Assembly: GCA_964615375.1 (NCBI GenBank)
Contig: CAZTOW010000015.1
Location: forward strand, 62,001-126,000
Reading direction: 5' to 3'
DNA length: 64,000 bases
DNA from: CAZKWG01 sp964615375
GTDB lineage: Bacteria; Myxococcota_A; UBA796; CAZKWG01
Shown here: positions 1-8,537 of the stretch, one piece after another
How the letters are laid out: each line of letters begins with the position of its first letter
How positions within the stretch are numbered: position 1 is the stretch's first letter
The notes under the pieces: model-generated
The model's database searches: none
What the model was told of the DNA's origin: nothing
The model's input: the letters and a program-made list of their open reading frames with translations, nothing else
Made by a program: the position numbers and the translations under genes

Positions 1-1707
1 CCCGCGATCCAGGCGGGCCAGCTCCCCCCAGCGGCGCCGCTTCCCCGGGTGCAGCAGCGCGACGCGCCCCGGGCCGAGCCAGCAGAGGTGGCGCCGGGAG
101 AGCGCGCGATCCTCCACCCCGCCGCCCGCGTAGAGCGCGTGGGGTCCCGGGCGCTCGGGGTGGTGGCGCCCGAGCTCCTCGCCGGGCAGCAGGTCGAGGC
201 GGCGCCCGTCCTCGGGGCCGCCCAGCACCTCCAGCGCGGTGGGCGGCGCCGGAGAGGCGGCGGGCGCGGGGCCCTCCACCCCAGACAGGGCCGTGTCTCC
301 CGGATCCGGGGGCGGCTCCAGCGCGCCCGCCAGCCCGATCAGCGGGCCCTCGTCCATGGCCAGCGCCGCCAGCAGCTCCGGCAGATCGTCCCCCGGCGAG
401 AGGCGCCTCGCCAGCGCCGCCGCCCGCGGGCTCAGGACCAGGCCCGCGTCCATCTCCGCCCGCGCCGTGAGCCCGTGGAGCGGCGCGCGGAGCTCGTCCT
501 CCAGCCGCTTCAAGGCCAGCCGAGCCCGCCCGGGGAGCGGCTCCGGGCTCTCCAGCAGCGCGAGCCCCAGGTGCTCCAGCCCCAGGAAGCCCAGCCCCCA
601 GCCCCGCGCCAGCGCCGCCGCCCGCGCCCACGCCCGCTCCGCCGGGGCCGCCAGCGCGGGCAGCGCCGCGAGGGCCGGGTCCCGCGCGTCCGCCTCCAGC
701 CGATCGTCCAGCCAGCCCAGGTGAAGCTGGAAGATCCACCAGCGCGCGCCGAGCTCGGAGAGCGAGAGCCGGGCCACCGCGTCCCAGCCGCCCCGCAGCG
801 CCTCGCCCACCCCCTCCCCGGCGAGCAGGCTCGGGTAGAGCCCGTCGGAGAGCGCGCTGGCCGCCGTGCTCCGGCAGCGCTCCCGCGGGGCCAGCACCAG
901 CGGCGCCCCCGCCGCCAGCAGCCGATCGGTGAGCGCCTGCCAGGGCAGATCGGCGCGCCCGGAGTAGCAGACCTCCAGCACCACCAGCCGCGCCTGGGGC
1001 AGGAGCGCCAGCAGGGCGGCGGCTGGTGCCCCGGGCGGGAGCGGCCCCTCCGCGCAGACGAGCTGAACCGCCTCGGCCCCCAGCGCGCCGTGCGCCAGGA
1101 CGTGCAGCACGTCCGAGGGCCCCGCCTCCGGGGGCGTCGCGCCCGGGTCCAGCGCGATCACCGGGAAGCCGAGCCGCTCGCCCAGCGCCCGGCGGGCCGC
1201 CAGCACCTCGGCCACCGCCGGATCCGCACCGTCCAGGCTCCACAGCAGCGCCCGCACCCCCCGACCCATCGGCGGCGAGGGCCGCGGGTGTCCTGGCCCC
1301 AGGCGCGCGAAGATCGGCCCCCCCGGGCTCGAGGCCCAGTCCGGCCCGGTCGCCGAGCGGGCCAGGAGCTCCCAGGGCGCCGCCCGCGTCTCCGGGTCCG
1401 GCGCGTCCACCACCACCCGGGGGCGCTCGCCGCGGGCGCTGGCCTCGGCGATCAGCGCGCACAGCCTCCCCCACAGCTCCGGCGCGGCCTGGAGGGCTGC
1501 GGTCAGGGCTCGCCCCGCCGCCGCCTCGCGCGCGGCCTGGCGCGCGGCCTCTCCGGGGAGGATCACCGGAGAGGCTGGAGCGCTCAGCGGGCCCAGGACC
1601 GGCGCCGGGACGCGGCCCTCGGCCCAGGCCCCCTCGGGGCTGCCCACCGCGACGCGCCAGACCCCGGGGGGCTCGGCCTGGGCTCTCAGCCGGATGAAGG
1701 AGGCCAC
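1..1707 (-). CDS. CHAT-protease-like protein with Clp-N-like and FHA-like regions, 3' end beyond window
   Basis: This frame is open from a GTG at 1707 to the left edge (569 codons seen); an in-frame TAG lies four codons upstream of the GTG, so the start is well bounded. Residues about 100-320 look like a CHAT (caspase-like) domain: PWELL at 111-115, the histidine in VLAHG (H206) and the cysteine in LEVCYSG (C247), followed by the usual GAP...S..A...GLY..LL..G..VGEAL stretch. Residues about 355-410 resemble a Clp N-terminal repeat (GLEHLGLALL). Residues about 493-565 resemble an FHA domain, with the phosphopeptide-loop motif SRRH at 537-540. CHAT proteins are proteases of conflict and cell-death systems; that role here is inferred. 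It follows the 63-residue peptide gene by 41 bp on the same strand. The C-terminus is not visible. Confidence 0.8.
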   Translation of the reverse strand, partial: MASFIRLRAQAEPPGVWRVAVGSPEGAWAEGRVPAPVLGPLSAPASPVILPGEAARQAAREAAAGRALTAALQAAPELWGRLCALIAEASARGERPRVVVDAPDPETRAAPWELLARSATGPDWASSPGGPIFARLGPGHPRPSPPMGRGVRALLWSLDGADPAVAEVLAARRALGERLGFPVIALDPGATPPEAGPSDVLHVLAHGALGAEAVQLVCAEGPLPPGAPAAALLALLPQARLVVLEVCYSGRADLPWQALTDRLLAAGAPLVLAPRERCRSTAASALSDGLYPSLLAGEGVGEALRGGWDAVARLSLSELGARWWIFQLHLGWLDDRLEADARDPALAALPALAAPAERAWARAAALARGWGLGFLGLEHLGLALLESPEPLPGRARLALKRLEDELRAPLHGLTARAEMDAGLVLSPRAAALARRLSPGDDLPELLAALAMDEGPLIGLAGALEPPPDPGDTALSGVEGPAPAASPAPPTALEVLGGPEDGRRLDLLPGEELGRHHPERPGPHALYAGGGVEDRALSRRHLCWLGPGRVALLHPGKRRRWGELARLDRG

Positions 1708-1748
1708 GGGCCCAGTCTATCCGACGCGCGCGGCGGGGGGCCCGTCGA

Positions 1749-1940
1749 TCAGGGCGCCAGCGGGAACCCGAAGATCAGGGAGTAGATCGCCTGGTACAGA
1801 CCCCAGGCGTCACCATGCGTCGCCACCGCCACGATCTTGGGGTTGGGGAAGCTGACGCTGGCCGCTGCGGTGGGGGCGAGGGCGCCGAGCGCGAGGAAGC
1901 CGACGGCGAGGAGGCAGAGGGCGCGAGAGCTGCGGTCCAT
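1749..1940 (-). CDS. Small exported peptide (63 aa)
   Basis: A 63-residue product starting at an ATG preceded by AGGAGA with about 5 bases between, a strong ribosome-binding site. Residues 1-27 form a classical signal peptide: arginines at 3 and 6, a hydrophobic core, and an Ala-rich end (AAAS) suited to signal peptidase I. That would leave a mature peptide of about 36 residues, hydrophobic at its C-terminus. No family is recognised. It lies between the double-HTH regulator gene and the CHAT gene on the same strand, so co-transcription is likely. It could be a substrate or a signal for the CHAT protein, but nothing in the sequence proves this. Confidence 0.6.
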   Translation of the reverse strand: MDRSSRALCLLAVGFLALGALAPTAAASVSFPNPKIVAVATHGDAWGLYQAIYSLIFGFPLAP

Positions 1941-2019
1941 GTTCTCTCCTGAAGGAGGCCGTGGTTGGGCTGGCCTCGACAGGAGAGCGACCGCTCAGAT
2001 TTTTCTCCACTTCATGACA

Positions 2020-3669
2020 TCAGGGCAGCGGGACCAGGGCCCAGCTCAGCCCCAGGACCAGCTCCGGGCCGCGGGCGGGCCGCGCCGGGAGCCCCGCCCC
2101 CGGGTCGCCCGGGTGCCCGGCGAGGGCCTCGTCGCATAGGCCCTGGATCCGATCGTGGGAGGCCCGGAGGCGCTCCCCGACCTGCTTGCGCACCCTGCCC
2201 GAGAGCGGCAGGACGGAGATCAGGGCGCTGCGCTCCTCGGGGGCGGCCTCGGCGAGCGCGCGGCCCAGCGCGTCCTGCAGGCGCCGCTGCAGGGCGCGGG
2301 CGTGATCGCGCTCGGCCAGGCTGGAGGGCAGGCTCAGGGTCAGATCGGGGGCGCGCCGCACCCGACCGTCCGCCTCCGGGCGCAGCAGCCCGAGGCTCAG
2401 GAGTGTGGACATCGCGCGCTCGGCCTCCTCCCGGGAGATGGGCGGGCGCAGGGTCGCGGCGATCCAGTCCGGGTCGGGCGAGAAGTCCAGGTGAAGCGCC
2501 AGCTCCAGCACCACCGGCAGCTCCCAGCGCTCCAGGTAGCGCCGGGTGCCCGCGTCCAGCAGATCGCTGGCCATCACCCGTCGGCGGGCCTCGATCTCGC
2601 GCTGCGCCTCGGCGCGGAGCTCCGGGGTCCGCGCGTGGGCCAGGCTCAGGTGCAGTCCCAGCAGCTCCTCGTCGGCGGCGGTCAGGTCCAGCGCGTCGGC
2701 CCAGGCGCGGAGCTGCGCGGGCCGCATCGTGCGCTTGCCCGAGAGGACGGCGCCCACCGCGGATCGGCTGGGGGCGTCCTCGCCCAGGGCCTGCTTCAGC
2801 TTCTCGGTGAGCTCGGAGACGGTGAGGCCGAGCTGATCCCGGGTCGCGTTGAGGAAGTGCGCGCAGCTCTCGGCCTCGTGGAGGTGCTCGTTCCGGCTGG
2901 GGGCCGGCGCGCGAAGGGGCAGGGGGGCCGGACCGCGAAGGGGAGCGCGCGAGCTGCGCGCGGCGTCCAGCGCGGCCGTCAGGGGCGCGAGCTGGAGGAG
3001 GAGCACGCTCCTGCCCTCTCGCGGATCCGCGGGGGGAGCCTCCTCGACCAGCAGGTGGACGTGGGTCTGGAGATCGCGCAGCTCCCGCTGAATCGTGGGG
3101 AGGAGATCGCGGGGGACGCCCGCGAACAGGGTCTCCACCCGCCGGAGCTGAGGGGGCGCCTCCTCCCGGAGGGCGGGATGGATCAGCGCCCGCGCCTCCT
3201 CGGCCAGGGCGAGCGCGCGGGCGGGCGAGGGGTCCAGCAGCGGGATCGGCCTCCCTCCCAGCCCCTGCGCGGTGCGGGCCAGCGCTCCCGGTCCGCCCAG
3301 GTCCTCGTCCTGGAGCCGCGGGGCCCGACGCCGGAGCCGCTCGGCCCGGATCCGCAGCGCGCGCTCCTCGGGGGGCTCCCCGGCGTCGCTGTCCGGCAGG
3401 TGGGCCAGCAGATCCTCCAGGTGGCGCGCCGCCTCCGGATCGAGGCGCAGGGCGGTGGCGGTGGCGGCCCGCAGCTCCTCCGAGAGGCGGCGCCGTCCGG
3501 CCAGCACGTTCGACAGGTGCTCCTTGGAGCAGCCGATCTGCTCCGCCAGCCCCTGATGCGCGAGCCCCGCCTCGGCGAGCGCCTCGCGCAGCCAGGAGAG
3601 CACGTCGTCGGTGGTCCAGAGCTCGTCCAGCGCGCGGGGTCCCAACATGGTCGTGGCTCCAACGGGCAT
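2020..3669 (-). CDS. Double-HTH regulator, TIGR02147/DUF4423-like
   Basis: A 549-residue protein with two helix-turn-helix segments. The N-terminal one (about residues 24-75) reads like an XRE HTH (LAEQIGCSKEHLSNVLAGRR). The second (about 270-345) has the form of the HTH of the TIGR02147/DUF4423 family (SRSAVGAVLSGKRTM). After it comes the family's winged-helix-like part, with ERWELPVVLELA and AERAMSTLLSLGLLRPE. The family is usually 250-300 residues with one HTH, so this protein looks like a fusion or duplication in which the first copy kept little beyond its HTH. A second ATG eight codons in is an alternative start. It is probably a cytoplasmic DNA-binding regulator of the surrounding operon, which is inferred from context. 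Confidence 0.7.
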   Translation of the reverse strand: MPVGATTMLGPRALDELWTTDDVLSWLREALAEAGLAHQGLAEQIGCSKEHLSNVLAGRRRLSEELRAATATALRLDPEAARHLEDLLAHLPDSDAGEPPEERALRIRAERLRRRAPRLQDEDLGGPGALARTAQGLGGRPIPLLDPSPARALALAEEARALIHPALREEAPPQLRRVETLFAGVPRDLLPTIQRELRDLQTHVHLLVEEAPPADPREGRSVLLLQLAPLTAALDAARSSRAPLRGPAPLPLRAPAPSRNEHLHEAESCAHFLNATRDQLGLTVSELTEKLKQALGEDAPSRSAVGAVLSGKRTMRPAQLRAWADALDLTAADEELLGLHLSLAHARTPELRAEAQREIEARRRVMASDLLDAGTRRYLERWELPVVLELALHLDFSPDPDWIAATLRPPISREEAERAMSTLLSLGLLRPEADGRVRRAPDLTLSLPSSLAERDHARALQRRLQDALGRALAEAAPEERSALISVLPLSGRVRKQVGERLRASHDRIQGLCDEALAGHPGDPGAGLPARPARGPELVLGLSWALVPLP

Positions 3670-3735
3670 TGGAGCACAGGTAGAGCCGCCGGGCGAGCCG
3701 CCGCGACCTGCGGGATCTACAAACGGAAAACCGGA

Positions 3736-4350
3736 TCAGCGCGCGGGCAGGGGTCCGGGGTCGGGCAGGTCGAGGGTGAGGGTGGGGACCTCGCCGCTCA
3801 GGATCCCGGCCCGCAGGCGAGCCCAGCGGGCGGGCTCGGGCAGCGCCAGATCCTCGGCCCAGGACAGGGGAGGCAGGGCCACGCAGGCCCGCCGCGTCCC
3901 CGGGGGGGGCTGCAGGCGGAGGATCCTCTCTCCCGCGCTCCCCGGATCCAGAGCGTCAAAAGGCAGGATCTCGTCGGGGCTCCGCGGCAGCGCGATCTCC
4001 CAGCCCCGCGCGCCGGCCAGGAGCAGGACCACCAGGCGGGGCAGCGCGTCGGGGGCGCGCAGCAGGAGGTCCACCGTGCGCGGGGCCTCGGGCTCGCCCA
4101 GGTAGAGCCCCGGGGTCGCCTGAGCGCGCAGCCCCCCCAGCCCGAGGCCGGGGGGCGGCAGGACCCAGCGATCGAGCTCCTCTTCCTCGGCCTCCTCCAG
4201 CTCGGCCTCCTCCAGCTCGGCCCTCAGCGCGCGGAGGCGTCGGCGCAAGGCGGCGCTCCCGGCGAGCTGCTCGGCCAGGCGCGCGGCCTCCCCGGGCTCG
4301 AGGGCGTCGATCAGGAGGGCGCGGAGCGTGTGATCGGAGACCCGGCTCAT
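3736..4350 (-). CDS. Uncharacterised protein (204 aa) with anti-sigma-like N-terminus
   Basis: A 204-residue soluble protein whose ATG overlaps the stop of the 548-residue gene (ATGA, 4347-4350), implying translational coupling. Residues 1-45 (LRALLIDALEPGEAARLAEQ and on) have the helical pattern of anti-sigma ZF-HC2 domains but lack the zinc-binding His and Cys residues. A Glu-rich stretch at about 45-60 is encoded by a short tandem DNA repeat near 4190-4225. The rest is Leu/Pro-rich and I do not recognise it. Its role in the CHAT operon could be regulatory or that of a cleaved target; both are guesses. Confidence 0.65.
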   Translation of the reverse strand: MSRVSDHTLRALLIDALEPGEAARLAEQLAGSAALRRRLRALRAELEEAELEEAEEEELDRWVLPPPGLGLGGLRAQATPGLYLGEPEAPRTVDLLLRAPDALPRLVVLLLAGARGWEIALPRSPDEILPFDALDPGSAGERILRLQPPPGTRRACVALPPLSWAEDLALPEPARWARLRAGILSGEVPTLTLDLPDPGPLPAR

Positions 4351-5993
4351 GCCTGCTCCTTCGTGGATCCGGCCTCAGCACAGAGCGCGCGGGCCTCGGC
4401 GATCATCGAGGGAAATCCGTGCTCGGGGAGCGCGAGGGCGGGGTGCCAGTGGGCGCTCAGCGCGCCCAGCACGCGCTCCCGTCGGCCGCGCGCCGGCTCG
4501 GTGGGGAGGGCGGCGACCGCCGCGAGGGCGGGCCGGAGGGCGGCCTCGTGGGCGTCGAGGCGGGCGGACATCGCGGCGCGGAGCGGGCGGTGATCCTGGT
4601 GAGCGCCCTCGCGGACGCCCAGGAGCGCCGCGGGGGTCTGCGTCAGCAGGCGGGCCAGGCCCCCGGCGGTCTCCCCGCCGTGCTCGGCCCAGCGGCGGAG
4701 CGGCTCACGCTGGCCGCGCAGCAGGGCAAGCAGCACCCAGGCGCGCTCCTGGGCCAGGCTGTCGGGGCTGGGCGCGGGGGGCTCGGGCGGGAGCGGGCGC
4801 AGCGCGCAGGGGCGGGTGACGAGGTGGGGCGCCCCCGCCCCGTCGACGCTGAGCGCGTGGTGGGCCCAGGACCAGAAGTAGGCGGTCACCTGTTGCCGGG
4901 TCCGCGCATAGAGCGCGTCCCGCGCCAGCAAGGCCGCCCGCAGGGCCTCGCCCGGCTGGTCGCGCAGGAGGGCCCGCATGCGCCCGCGCGCCCGCCGGAG
5001 GTTCTCGTACAGCACGCCCGAGGAGAAGGAGGCGGAGGTCTTTGCCGGGCTCTGCCAGGCGCGCAGCAGGCGGAGGGTCAGGTGCAGGTCCACGCTCAGC
5101 TCCGCCTGGGGCTCCCCGGGGCCGGCGGCGGAGGTGCTCAGCGCGTCGAAGGCCCCGGGCTCGCCGATGCTCCGCCGCCACGTCGCGCCCTCGCTCACGC
5201 AGCGGACCGCTCGCGCCCAGCTCGCGTCGTCCAGGTGCAGGGCCAGCCCGGCCACCGGGCCGCGGGGGTCGGCCTCCACGACGCGGGTGGCGATCTCGCG
5301 CCAGGGCTGCTCGCCGTCGGACCCGCCGATGCAGGCGAACAGGAAGTCCGAGCCTTCGTCCGCCAGGAGCCGGGCCCCGCGCGCGGTGGGGATCCGCCGG
5401 CTGGCGCTGGCCTGCTCGGTCCCGCGCCGCGCCGCCCGCTCGAAGAGCTTCGCCCAGACCCCCCAGACCGCGGTCAGGTCCATGCGGAACCAGCCCTCCC
5501 AGGCCCGGCGGGTGAGGGGGTCCTGCGGGCTGGGGTCGTAGCTCCGGCGCCAGGCGCTGCGCTCCATGTGGTCCCGGTCGGCGCCCAGGCGGGAGAGCTC
5601 GCACAGCGCCCAGAGGCGGGCCTCGTCGGGGGTGGAGGCCGGCGCGGGCGTCACCCGGGGCTCCAGCCAGGCGCGCCAGTCGGCGAGCGCGCGGCGGGGA
5701 TCGGCGCGGGGGGGCGCGGGGAGCGCAGACTCCGGGCCCAGGACGGCCGAGAGGCTGTGGGGGCTCGCGTCGGGCGGCGCGTCCATCAGCCGCTCCAGCA
5801 GGGCGCGGAGCGGGGTCTCGTGCTTGGAGAAACGCCAGCTCTCGAGCATCCGGGCGACCGGCCCCGTGTCTCCGTGGGCGAGGCCACGCAGAGCCTCCTC
5901 GCCCTCGGCGCGGGCCCGCGACCTCCAGGCCAGGAGCTGAGGCCAGCTCAAGAGGCGCTCGGGGGGGACCGGGCTCAGGGGTGGAGGCGCCAT
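4347..5993 (-). CDS. Uncharacterised protein (548 aa), first gene of CHAT operon
   Basis: An open frame of 548 residues with normal high-GC codon use and no shadow-like composition. It has no signal peptide or membrane segment. It is rich in Trp and Leu, mostly helical in character, with an aromatic block near residues 170-190 (WFRMDLTAVWGVWAKLFERA). I recognise no family. It begins 22 bp after ccoS on the same strand and overlaps the 204-residue gene by 4 bp. Its position at the head of the CHAT operon suggests a structural, sensor or target role. Confidence 0.65.
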   Translation of the reverse strand: MAPPPLSPVPPERLLSWPQLLAWRSRARAEGEEALRGLAHGDTGPVARMLESWRFSKHETPLRALLERLMDAPPDASPHSLSAVLGPESALPAPPRADPRRALADWRAWLEPRVTPAPASTPDEARLWALCELSRLGADRDHMERSAWRRSYDPSPQDPLTRRAWEGWFRMDLTAVWGVWAKLFERAARRGTEQASASRRIPTARGARLLADEGSDFLFACIGGSDGEQPWREIATRVVEADPRGPVAGLALHLDDASWARAVRCVSEGATWRRSIGEPGAFDALSTSAAGPGEPQAELSVDLHLTLRLLRAWQSPAKTSASFSSGVLYENLRRARGRMRALLRDQPGEALRAALLARDALYARTRQQVTAYFWSWAHHALSVDGAGAPHLVTRPCALRPLPPEPPAPSPDSLAQERAWVLLALLRGQREPLRRWAEHGGETAGGLARLLTQTPAALLGVREGAHQDHRPLRAAMSARLDAHEAALRPALAAVAALPTEPARGRRERVLGALSAHWHPALALPEHGFPSMIAEARALCAEAGSTKEQA

Positions 5994-6015
5994 TCGAGCG
6001 ACCTAACCCGGCGCG

Positions 6016-6153
6016 CTACCCGTCTTTGAGCGCTCGCTGCGGCGGGTCGTCCAGATCGTCGAACTGCCCCTGCCGCGTCGCCACCAGGAAGAGCGCGAGG
6101 AAGAGCCCGCCGAGGAGGAGCGCCAGCGGAAGGAGCAGGAAGATGCCGTCCAT
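6016..6153 (-). CDS. ccoS: cbb3 oxidase maturation protein CcoS
   Basis: A 45-residue product, one membrane helix (residues 4-24) followed by the CcoS hallmark GQFDDLDDPPQRAL. CcoS is needed to load metal cofactors into the CcoN subunit of cbb3 oxidase. The ATG at 6153 shares its A with the stop codon of ccoI, the usual ccoIS arrangement and a sign of coupled translation. It closes the cco operon. Confidence 0.93.
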   Translation of the reverse strand: MDGIFLLLPLALLLGGLFLALFLVATRQGQFDDLDDPPQRALKDG

Positions 6154-8537
6154 CAGGCCTCCACGAGGGCGGGGTACGATCCGGGCGCCTGGCGAGGGTC
6201 GGCGCGCTCCAGCAGGGCGGCGGTGCGGGGCTCGACCCGGGAGGCGCGGCCGACGACCACGGCGCTGCTGAGCGGCATGAGCACCGCCGCGACCAGCGGG
6301 TTGATGAAGCCGAGCGCGGCGAAGAGGACCGCGACGGCGTTGTAGGCGAGGCTGACGCGCAGGCTCTGGCGCACGCTGTCCGTGGTGACGCGCGCGGCGG
6401 CGAGCCCGGCCAGGACGGGGCCGACCGAGGGGGCGGAGACCACGCCGTCGGCCACCAGCAGGCTCGCGGCGGCGCCGCTGCCCATGGCGAGGCCCGTGTG
6501 GGCGGCGGCCAGGGCGGGGCCGTCGTTCAGGCCGTCGCCGACGAAGAGCACGCGACGACCCTCGGCCTGCCGCGCGCGGATCCAGGCGGCCTTGGCCTCG
6601 GGGTCGGCGCCGGCGACGGGGGCGGAGAGGCCGATCTCGTCGGAGATGCGCCCGGCCACCTCGGCGTGATCGCCGGTCAGCATGACGAGCTCCAGCCCGG
6701 CGGCGCGCAGGGCCTGGACCGCGCGGGCGGCGTCGGGCCGCGGGCGGTCGCGGAGCAGGATCTCGCCCCAGGGTTGTGTCGGTGCGAAATTGTCTAGTTT
6801 ATTTTCGCACACCCAGATCCGCCCCGGCCCGCCCGAGCGCACGGTCCAGGAGCGGCCGTCCAGGGTGCCGGTGACGCCGCGGCCGGGCTCCTCGCGGGCC
6901 GGCTCGCCGAGCGGGATGGCGAGGCCGCGGGCGCGGGCCTCGGCGACGATGGCGCGGGCCACGGGGTGCAGGCTGTTGCGCTCGAGCCCGGCCGCCACGC
7001 GCAGCACCTCGTCTGAGGCGGAGACGACCTCGGGGGTGCCTCCGGTCAGCGTGCCGGTCTTGTCCAGCACGACCAGATCGACCTCGCTGAGCCGACGGAG
7101 CGCGTCGCCCGAGCGCATCAGCAGCCCGCGGCGGGCGGCGGCGCCGAGGCCGGCGGCGGTCGACAGCGGCGTGGACAGGGCCAGCGCGCAGGGGCAGGCC
7201 ACGACCAGCACGGCGATGGTGGCCTTCCAGGCCGAGGCCAGCGCGTCCGGGGAGAAGCCGCCGAGGCTGGCGTGCGCGGTCCAGGTGAGCACGGCCACCA
7301 GGAGCGTGAGCACGGTGAAGGCGGGGGCGACGCGGTCGGCGGCGGTGGGCTCGGCCGGGCGGTCCGCCGAGCGCTTGAGCTCCTCGGCCATGCGGGCCAG
7401 CAGGCTCTGGGCCGCGGTCGCCTCCACGCTCAGGCGCAGCGCGCCCTCCACCAGGACCGCCCCGGCGACGACGGCGTCCCCGGGCTGCACCGGGCGGGGC
7501 TCGCTCTCCCCGGTGAGCAGGGCCATGCGGACCTCGCCCCGGCCGGAGAGCACGATCCCGTCGGCGGCGATCTCCTCGCCGGAGCCGACCTCCAGCACGT
7601 CGCCCACGGCGAGGGCCTCGGGCGAGACCTCCTCGGGTCCGCTGGCGCCCACCCGGCGCGCCACGCGCGGGGCGCTGGCGGCCAGGCTGACGGCGGCGTC
7701 CACGGCCCGGCGGCGGCGCCCCTGGTCGGCCACGCGGCCCGCCAGCAGCAGGGCGACCAGCATGGTCAGCGAGTCCAGGTAGCTCTCCTCGCCGTGCAGG
7801 GTGGCCCACACCCCGTGGGCGTACAGCGCGATGACGCCGATGCTGACGGGGAGATCGACGTGCGGCACCCGCGCCCGGAGTCCGGCCAGCGCCCCCTTGT
7901 AGAAGGGCACGGCCGACCACAGGGCGGCGGGCGTGGCCAGGGCCAGCAGGCTCCAGCGGAAGAGGGCCGCGTAGCGGTCGGCGATGCCCTCCCACCAGCC
8001 CAGGTAGAGGGGCACCGAGAACATCATGGCGTTGCCGGCCGCGAAGGCCGCCACGCCCAGCCGCAGCACCAGATCCCGGTCGGGGCGGCTGGCCTCCGTC
8101 AGCGGGCGCGGGCGGTAGCCGATGGCGCTGACCCGGGAGGCGATCTGGTCCAGGCTGGTCTGTGCGGGATCCCACACCACCTCGGCCCGCCCGGTGGCGT
8201 AGGAGACGGTGGCCTCGCGCACTCCGGGCGTGCCGCACATCACCTTCTCCGAGACCCACACGCAGCTCGCGCAGTGCAGCCCGTCGATGGCCAGCCGCGC
8301 CCGCGCGCCGCCGTCGGGCAGGCTCTCCACGGGGACGTGCTCCCAGCCGCGGACCGGGGCGCCGGGGCGGTCGGGCAGGGCCTCGCGCTCGGCGTAGTAG
8401 CGGTCGAGCCCGGCCGAGCGGATGATCGCCGCGGCGGTCTCACAGCCGGTGCAGCAGTAGAGGGCGCCCTCCTTGTCGCGGTCTCCGACCGCGCTCTCCA
8501 CCGGAGAGCCGCAGTGGGCGCAGGCGCGCGCGCTCAC
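6153..8537 (-). CDS. ccoI: Copper-transporting P1B-ATPase CcoI
   Basis: A 794-residue P-type ATPase that exports copper for the CuB site of cbb3 oxidase. The N-terminus has the FixI/CcoI Cys-rich segment (CAHCG, then YCCTGC) and an HMA domain with GLHCASC near residue 90. Later come the TGES actuator motif, the membrane CPC motif (VACPCALAL), the phosphorylation site DKTGTLT, the TGDHAEV segment and the hinge GDGLNDGPAL. It starts at a GTG that overlaps the ccoH stop (GTGA). An AT-rich palindromic stretch inside the nucleotide-binding region is listed separately. Confidence 0.96.
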   Translation of the reverse strand: MSARACAHCGSPVESAVGDRDKEGALYCCTGCETAAAIIRSAGLDRYYAEREALPDRPGAPVRGWEHVPVESLPDGGARARLAIDGLHCASCVWVSEKVMCGTPGVREATVSYATGRAEVVWDPAQTSLDQIASRVSAIGYRPRPLTEASRPDRDLVLRLGVAAFAAGNAMMFSVPLYLGWWEGIADRYAALFRWSLLALATPAALWSAVPFYKGALAGLRARVPHVDLPVSIGVIALYAHGVWATLHGEESYLDSLTMLVALLLAGRVADQGRRRRAVDAAVSLAASAPRVARRVGASGPEEVSPEALAVGDVLEVGSGEEIAADGIVLSGRGEVRMALLTGESEPRPVQPGDAVVAGAVLVEGALRLSVEATAAQSLLARMAEELKRSADRPAEPTAADRVAPAFTVLTLLVAVLTWTAHASLGGFSPDALASAWKATIAVLVVACPCALALSTPLSTAAGLGAAARRGLLMRSGDALRRLSEVDLVVLDKTGTLTGGTPEVVSASDEVLRVAAGLERNSLHPVARAIVAEARARGLAIPLGEPAREEPGRGVTGTLDGRSWTVRSGGPGRIWVCENKLDNFAPTQPWGEILLRDRPRPDAARAVQALRAAGLELVMLTGDHAEVAGRISDEIGLSAPVAGADPEAKAAWIRARQAEGRRVLFVGDGLNDGPALAAAHTGLAMGSGAAASLLVADGVVSAPSVGPVLAGLAAARVTTDSVRQSLRVSLAYNAVAVLFAALGFINPLVAAVLMPLSSAVVVGRASRVEPRTAALLERADPRQAPGSYPALVEA
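6782..6810. repeat. AT-rich inverted repeat inside ccoI
   Basis: GTGCGAAA at 6782-6789 is matched by TTTCGCAC at 6803-6810 around a 13-base AT-rich centre containing CTAG. It lies in frame within ccoI and encodes part of CENKLDNFAP, unlike the surrounding GC-rich, Ala/Arg-rich coding. It could be a small inserted palindromic element or a chance patch of unusual codons. Confidence 0.5.

Noticed and set aside
49..1785. Long plus-strand open frame (578 codons)
   Set aside because: Composition is Arg/Pro/Gln/Gly-rich with no domain, and the opposite strand encodes the recognisable CHAT-like protein. It is a GC-driven shadow.
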